Made by a program: the position numbers and the translations under genes
Assembly: GCA_019096195.1 (NCBI GenBank)
Contig: JAGTXK010000055.1
Span: 806,001-870,000, forward strand
Direction: 5' to 3'
Origin: Boletus sp. NGJ
Lineage: Eukaryota; Basidiomycota; Agaricomycetes; Boletales; Boletaceae
Length of the DNA: 64,000 bases
Notes under the pieces: generated by a model
Told to the model about the DNA's origin: nothing
The model's database searches: none
Seen by the model: the letters and a program-made list of their open reading frames with translations, nothing else
Shown: piece after piece, positions 59,628 through 64,000 of the stretch
Position numbering within the stretch: the first letter of the stretch is position 1
Layout of the letters: each line of letters opens with the position of its first letter

Positions 59628-61588
59628 ATGGCCTCTCATCCGTCCGGCACCAACAACGTCGTCGGTGTCCACTACCGCGTTGGCAAGAAAATCGGCGAGG
59701 GCTCCTTCGGTGTCATCTTCGAAGGTCCGCCATCCGTCCTCTCCTCCTTCCTCCTTCCTCACCCTCCATCCTAGGCACCAACCTCCTCAACTCAACTACT
59801 GTCGCCATCAAGTTTGTGCGTCCGCAGTATCCCTCTCCACGGTCCGCTCTCATATTTTTCCATAGGAACCTCGCAAGGCCGAAGCACCCCAACTACGTGA
59901 CGAATGTCGCTCGTATCGCATCCTCGCCGGTTGCCGTGCGTCTCTTTATCACACACCATCCAACATCAACCAACCCCGTTTCTAGCCGGGATACCTCAGA
60001 TCTATCACTTTGGACAAGAGGGTCTGCACAATATTTTGGTCATCGACCTCCTCGGTCCCAGCTTGGAAGACCTTTTCGACATGTGTGGACGCAAATTCTC
60101 CACCAAGACCGTCTGCATGGCCGCAAGGCAGATGGTGCGACACACCCCAGCCCAGTACAATACACATGTCTTAATATCGTCCCTTAGATCTCTAGAGTGC
60201 AAACCATCCACGAGAAAAATCTCATATACCGTGATATCAAACCTGATAATTTCCTCATCGGTCGTCCTGCAACCAAGGCTGCAAATGGTAGGTGCCGTTG
60301 TTGACGCGGGCAAGACCCGAACCCTCAATAAGGTTTACTGCAGTCATTCATGTTGTTGATTTTGGCATGGCTAAGCAATACCGTGACCCGAAGACCAAAC
60401 AGCACATTCCTTACCGCGAACGGAAAAGCCTTAGCGGGACTGCGCGATATATGAGCATCAATACGCACCTAGGACGGGGTATGTCGGAACTAATTGTCAG
60501 TGCCCCGCTTCATTCCTGAGGCCCTTTACTTGGCAGAGCAATCGCGAAGGGATGACCTAGAATCTCTTGGCCATGTATTCATGTACTTCCTCCGTGGAAG
60601 CTTACCTTGGCAAGGTCTGAAAGCTGCAACAAACAAGCAGAAGTACGAGAAGATCGGGGAAAAGAAGCAAACAACGCAAATTAGAGAACTCTGTGAAGGC
60701 TACCCAGGTCGGTTACCGAACGTGGTGCGCCCTACTTTTACCTGACCAATCCCTCAGAGGAATTTGGTATCTATCTGAACTATGTCCGCAAACTTGGTTT
60801 CGAGGAAACTCCCGACTACGATTTCTTGCGAGAGTTGTTCGCCAAAGTCATGAAAAACAACAATGACGTTGATGATGGTGTCTTCGATTGGAATTTGTTG
60901 AACGGTATGTGCGGATGTACCTCTCTTTCCTGCTCAGCTCATCAACCTGCCAGGTGGGAAAGGTTGGGAAGCCTCGATGGTGTGTCGTTCTACACACGAT
61001 CAATCTACTATGAACTGATGATGTGATGGCGTGTAGGGTCAACAACCTGTCCTTTCCCAAGTGCAGATTGCGTCAGCAGCTCAGCCTCAGGATCGTAGAC
61101 GGGATATGGAAAGACAACGCGACGCTGAGTGGAGAAGGACGTCTCAAGGCAACCCACAAGTTATGCCTCCCTCCCCTGCACTCGTTCGCCATGGGTCGAA
61201 GCAGCGCAGGGTCCCAAACGCGCTTGCGCCTGGCGCAGGTGGCGCCACCCCTGGCCAGGCCACACCATTGTCTGCGGCTGCTCAGGTCAACGTTCCTATA
61301 TCAACACCCCAACATCGAGCGAGCTACAGTGGTGTTCCGCAACACCCATATGCGAACGCAACTCCTGGCGTGGATTTTGGAAACGACGAAGCATACTCCA
61401 GCCAGCCCTACGGTCGTGCCTCTCCTATGGTGTCGACTGTTGGTGCTGCACCACCGGCGATCAGTAATGTTCGTGCACGAGGAAACGAAGTTGGTGTATC
61501 ACAAGGCAACGAGTATCATGACCAAAACGGCGATGCCCAGGAACCCAAGTCAAGTTTCTGGAAAGTCATCACATGTCGATGCGGTTAG
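59628..61588 (+). CDS. Casein kinase 1, Yck/CK1-gamma-like, membrane-anchored type
   Basis: Ser/Thr kinase. The start [19 protein letters not shown] precedes the glycine loop [14 protein letters not shown] and the [15 protein letters not shown] lysine. The catalytic loop is [13 protein letters not shown] (Tyr in place of His, as in Yck and CK1-gamma), with [20 protein letters not shown] and [20 protein letters not shown] and the CK1 end [20 protein letters not shown]. The C-terminal 190 residues are Gln/Pro/Ser-rich and end [12 protein letters not shown]; the two terminal Cys suggest palmitoylation, as in Yck proteins. About nine exons. The likely role is plasma-membrane nutrient signalling and endocytosis. 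Confidence 0.93.
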
Positions 61589-62056
61589 ATGTCCATTCCT
61601 AACACAGCTCTGCTCTTGCTCTGTTGTCCTTTTCTGTCACCATGAACGTACATCGTCACGCCTCGCAGGTCATTTCTTCACCATCGATTTTTGATATACC
61701 CTCTCATTAGTTGCACCTTAATATCCGCTTCGCTTGGTCATATGGTTTTTACCAGGATGGTAATGCTGACATTTTCAGACTCAAGATTTTTGCTATCATG
61801 AAACCCCAAAGAACCTCCCTTTTTATTATGATCTGATTAGTGCTTTGCAAGTTAGTAGCAAAATGTGTTCAAGAAATCAGTATATGGGTGACATTGAAGT
61901 AGTGACAGCATCAACTAGGAGAGCAGGGTGATCACAAGGATACAAAATAGGTGGGGGTTTGAGTGTTGACTACCGAACAACAGATGACTTGGTGGCGGCA
62001 CTGCAATTGCTTCGCCACTCTCGAACAAAAAATCCAAGGTATTATCAACCATCATC
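61589..62056. other. Convergent spacer between CK1 and the right-edge gene
   Basis: About 470 bp with two 3' flanks. No coding or RNA feature recognised. Confidence 0.45.
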
Positions 62057-64000
62057 TTATACTTTGTCGTGGTTCTGTACTACTCCCGCATCAATCCTTG
62101 GCAATGTGCCAGAAACCCCAGCGTCGACAGTTGCAGAAGAGCTTGGCGGGGCTGGGCATTCGACCAATTTGCCACTGCGACCAAAAGACGGAGGGTCTCG
62201 CAGCTTGCCCCGTCGCCACCTTCCGTTCGTTGGTTCGGATGGACTACGTCTTCGGCCGTGTTGCTGGGGTCCAAGATAAGGCTTTATCTGGCTACCTTGT
62301 GCGCCTCCACGAGCTCTCATCCTGAGGCTGCGCGGCTCCGTTGGTGGTCGCCAACGAGGAGACGCGGAAACCCTCTTGGGAGTGGATGGTGTGAGTGTCT
62401 CGATAGGAGGATAGTCTATCTCCTGAACCTCTACAGATTGAGATTGGCTGTTAGTCGTGACGTTCCGCGTTCGCCAGCTAGAATGGGTGGGAAATCCTGA
62501 GGGAGGATGGGCGGTGAAATTGGACGGGCCACTTGATTGTGGTTGACGACGGTGATGAGGTTCCAAAGAGTTATATCGCCTATTGATTTCATCCAAGCTT
62601 CCGCGGTATGCCTCGCACTCGTGCTTGTATGTATCCACTTGGGCCCGTAGATCACGGTTCTCTGCTTCCAATCTCATGACACAACTAGACAGATCCTCGG
62701 AAGGCTGGGTGGTGGTAATATTTCGAGTGAAGTTGATGTTCTTTTGGACACCAAAATCCCTATATTGGGGTTTCACGGTAGGGCTGATAACTGCATTGCC
62801 GTCAGGAGGGATTGCGTCGGAAGAGAGAAATGTAGTAGGGACATGAGAAGCTGAACTAGTGCTATTTAATTGGAATGTCTGATTCAGTGCGTTGGCAAGA
62901 AGATTGTTTGGTGGTTGGTCATTCAGGAAGGAATGGGTGCGTTTGGAGGGCCTTTCAAGTCGTCTGGCGTAAGGTTCTGCTTCTCGTCGCAGTGAGTGGG
63001 TGAGGCTCACCGAGAAGCAGGACCTTGTGACATTTTCCTCTTCCTTTTTGTCGACGATGACTGATTGGCTATCTCTTGCGCGACCAACGGTAGGTTATCG
63101 GAGTCCGAGGGTCCGGAAATATCTGAAAACAAAGGACCAGCAACTCGCTTTCGCTTTCGTCGAGAAGATGGTAAAATCTTCTCTCCCTTCCTGTCATGCC
63201 ACTCAGGTTGTGGGATTTCGACACAATCAAAGACAAGTCTTGATCTTAGCTTTGACCCAACCGCAGGGCGAGTGTTTGAAGACGAAGATGCAACCGGGGT
63301 CGATGACGGGGAAATCGAGAGCTTCATAGAAAGCTGTTGATTCGGTGTTTCCGAGTTTGGGTCGGTAGCAATTAAGCTGCGCGGTGGAGATCCGATTTCA
63401 GTTAAGAGATCAGTCAGGTCGCTAAGTTCCCCCGGGTCATCTAAAACAGCAGATGAAAGGGATGCCACTATAGGAGGTGACATCGCACTCGAAGGCGAGC
63501 CAGGAGCTGAGAGGAAGCCATACTCGGAAACATCGTGCTGAGTCCGACTGCCTGCGCCAGTGGAACTGCCGAGCACTTGGATTGTACCAGAATTGGGCAA
63601 AGAAGACATTGGGTCAACGATAGGCGAGCGGGAATCAGGAATGACTGGCAACGGGGAGGGATTTTTGATGCCTCCTGGGGAGGTGAAGGATGTGACAAAT
63701 GGAGAGGTTGATGTTCGACGAGAACCGGTCATTTGAAGATTCCTGCCTTTTTCCGCTGGTTTTGCCAAGTTGGTTGAAGTGGTATCATCCGAGGTGTGGA
63801 TATCATGCGGCTCGTCACCGCCGATTTCGTCTGGTAACCCGACCAACGCTTTTGCAGGACTGTTCGCAATCTGGGCGTGATGTAGTCGACAGAAAAGAAT
63901 ATTTAAAGTAATGACTCACCGGAATTGATGTTGTTTGTGCGAATCGATCGTACCAACCATGCTTGGTCACTTCAGGTGCTATGGCCCTGCACGTTGTAAA
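62057..64000 (-). CDS. Unknown nuclear protein, 3' part (5' end off the right edge)
   Basis: Three or more exons. The part nearest the edge reads APEVTKHGWYDRFAQTTSIP, then after an intron IANSPAKALVGLPDEIGGDE. A long Ser/Pro-rich disordered region follows, with SSRRKRKRVAG and TKRKRKMSQGP as nuclear signals. An intron of 47 nt near 62962-63008 joins ASR to RLERPSKRTHSFLNDQPP. A short coiled coil is present (SSCVMRLEAENRDLRAQVDT, YKHECEAYRGSLDEI), then a basic Arg/Gly/Pro-rich end (RMRARGGAQGSQIKPYLG). It ends IDAGVVQNHDKV. The family is not recognised; the missing N-terminus may hold the informative domain. Confidence 0.6.

Overview
The window is nuclear DNA from a filamentous basidiomycete, most likely an Agaricomycete. 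Genes are packed closely on both strands and nearly all are cut by many short introns of about 45-65 nt (donor GTNNGT, some GC donors). The proteins are single-copy eukaryotic housekeeping families in their fungal forms. About forty genes are readable, plus three intron-containing tRNA genes. I saw no transposon, virus-like element, CRISPR array or secondary-metabolite cluster.

Layout, left to right. 0-9 kb: TRAPPC10 (cut by the left edge), RRP3, a tRNA patch (an inverted pair of tRNA-Asn and one tRNA-Ser), SER1, a DPP1-type lipid phosphatase and PPP4R2. 9-16 kb: a compact run of alternating strands with FYV7-like, eIF1, SNRNP27, an RRM protein, CBC2 and RPT3. 16-24 kb: PRO3, ALG13, TRM9, NAC-alpha, a decayed DUF1264 gene and TSC1 (hamartin). 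24-33 kb: HSP90 with a clear heat-shock element, an unknown proline-rich frame, RPS21, GYP7 and aprataxin. 33-40 kb: two convergent GFO/IDH/MocA oxidoreductases and two unknown genes. 40-50 kb: PIG-Y, SFI1, a GRF zinc-finger gene and UTP21. 50-64 kb: a DHA2-type MFS transporter, Ran/GSP1, GID4, a decayed Baeyer-Villiger-type monooxygenase, a YCK-type casein kinase 1 and an unknown gene cut by the right edge.

Functionally the window is rich in ribosome and translation genes (RRP3, UTP21, FYV7-like, RPS21, eIF1, NAC-alpha, TRM9, tRNAs), RNA processing (SNRNP27, CBC2), proteostasis (HSP90, RPT3, GID4) and growth signalling (TSC1, CK1, PPP4R2). Six divergent gene pairs in the first 18 kb share intergenic promoters of 64-335 bp.

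No strong candidate for a new multi-gene system was found. The more unusual items are the tRNA-Asn pair with a matched base-pair change, a 43-bp palindrome, five GC-AG introns inferred from protein conservation, an 18-nt microexon and an 8-nt terminal exon, HSP90 ending in MEEID, two pseudogenes, and four uncharacterised genes. All exon boundaries were read by eye from splice signals and family conservation, so individual junctions may be off.
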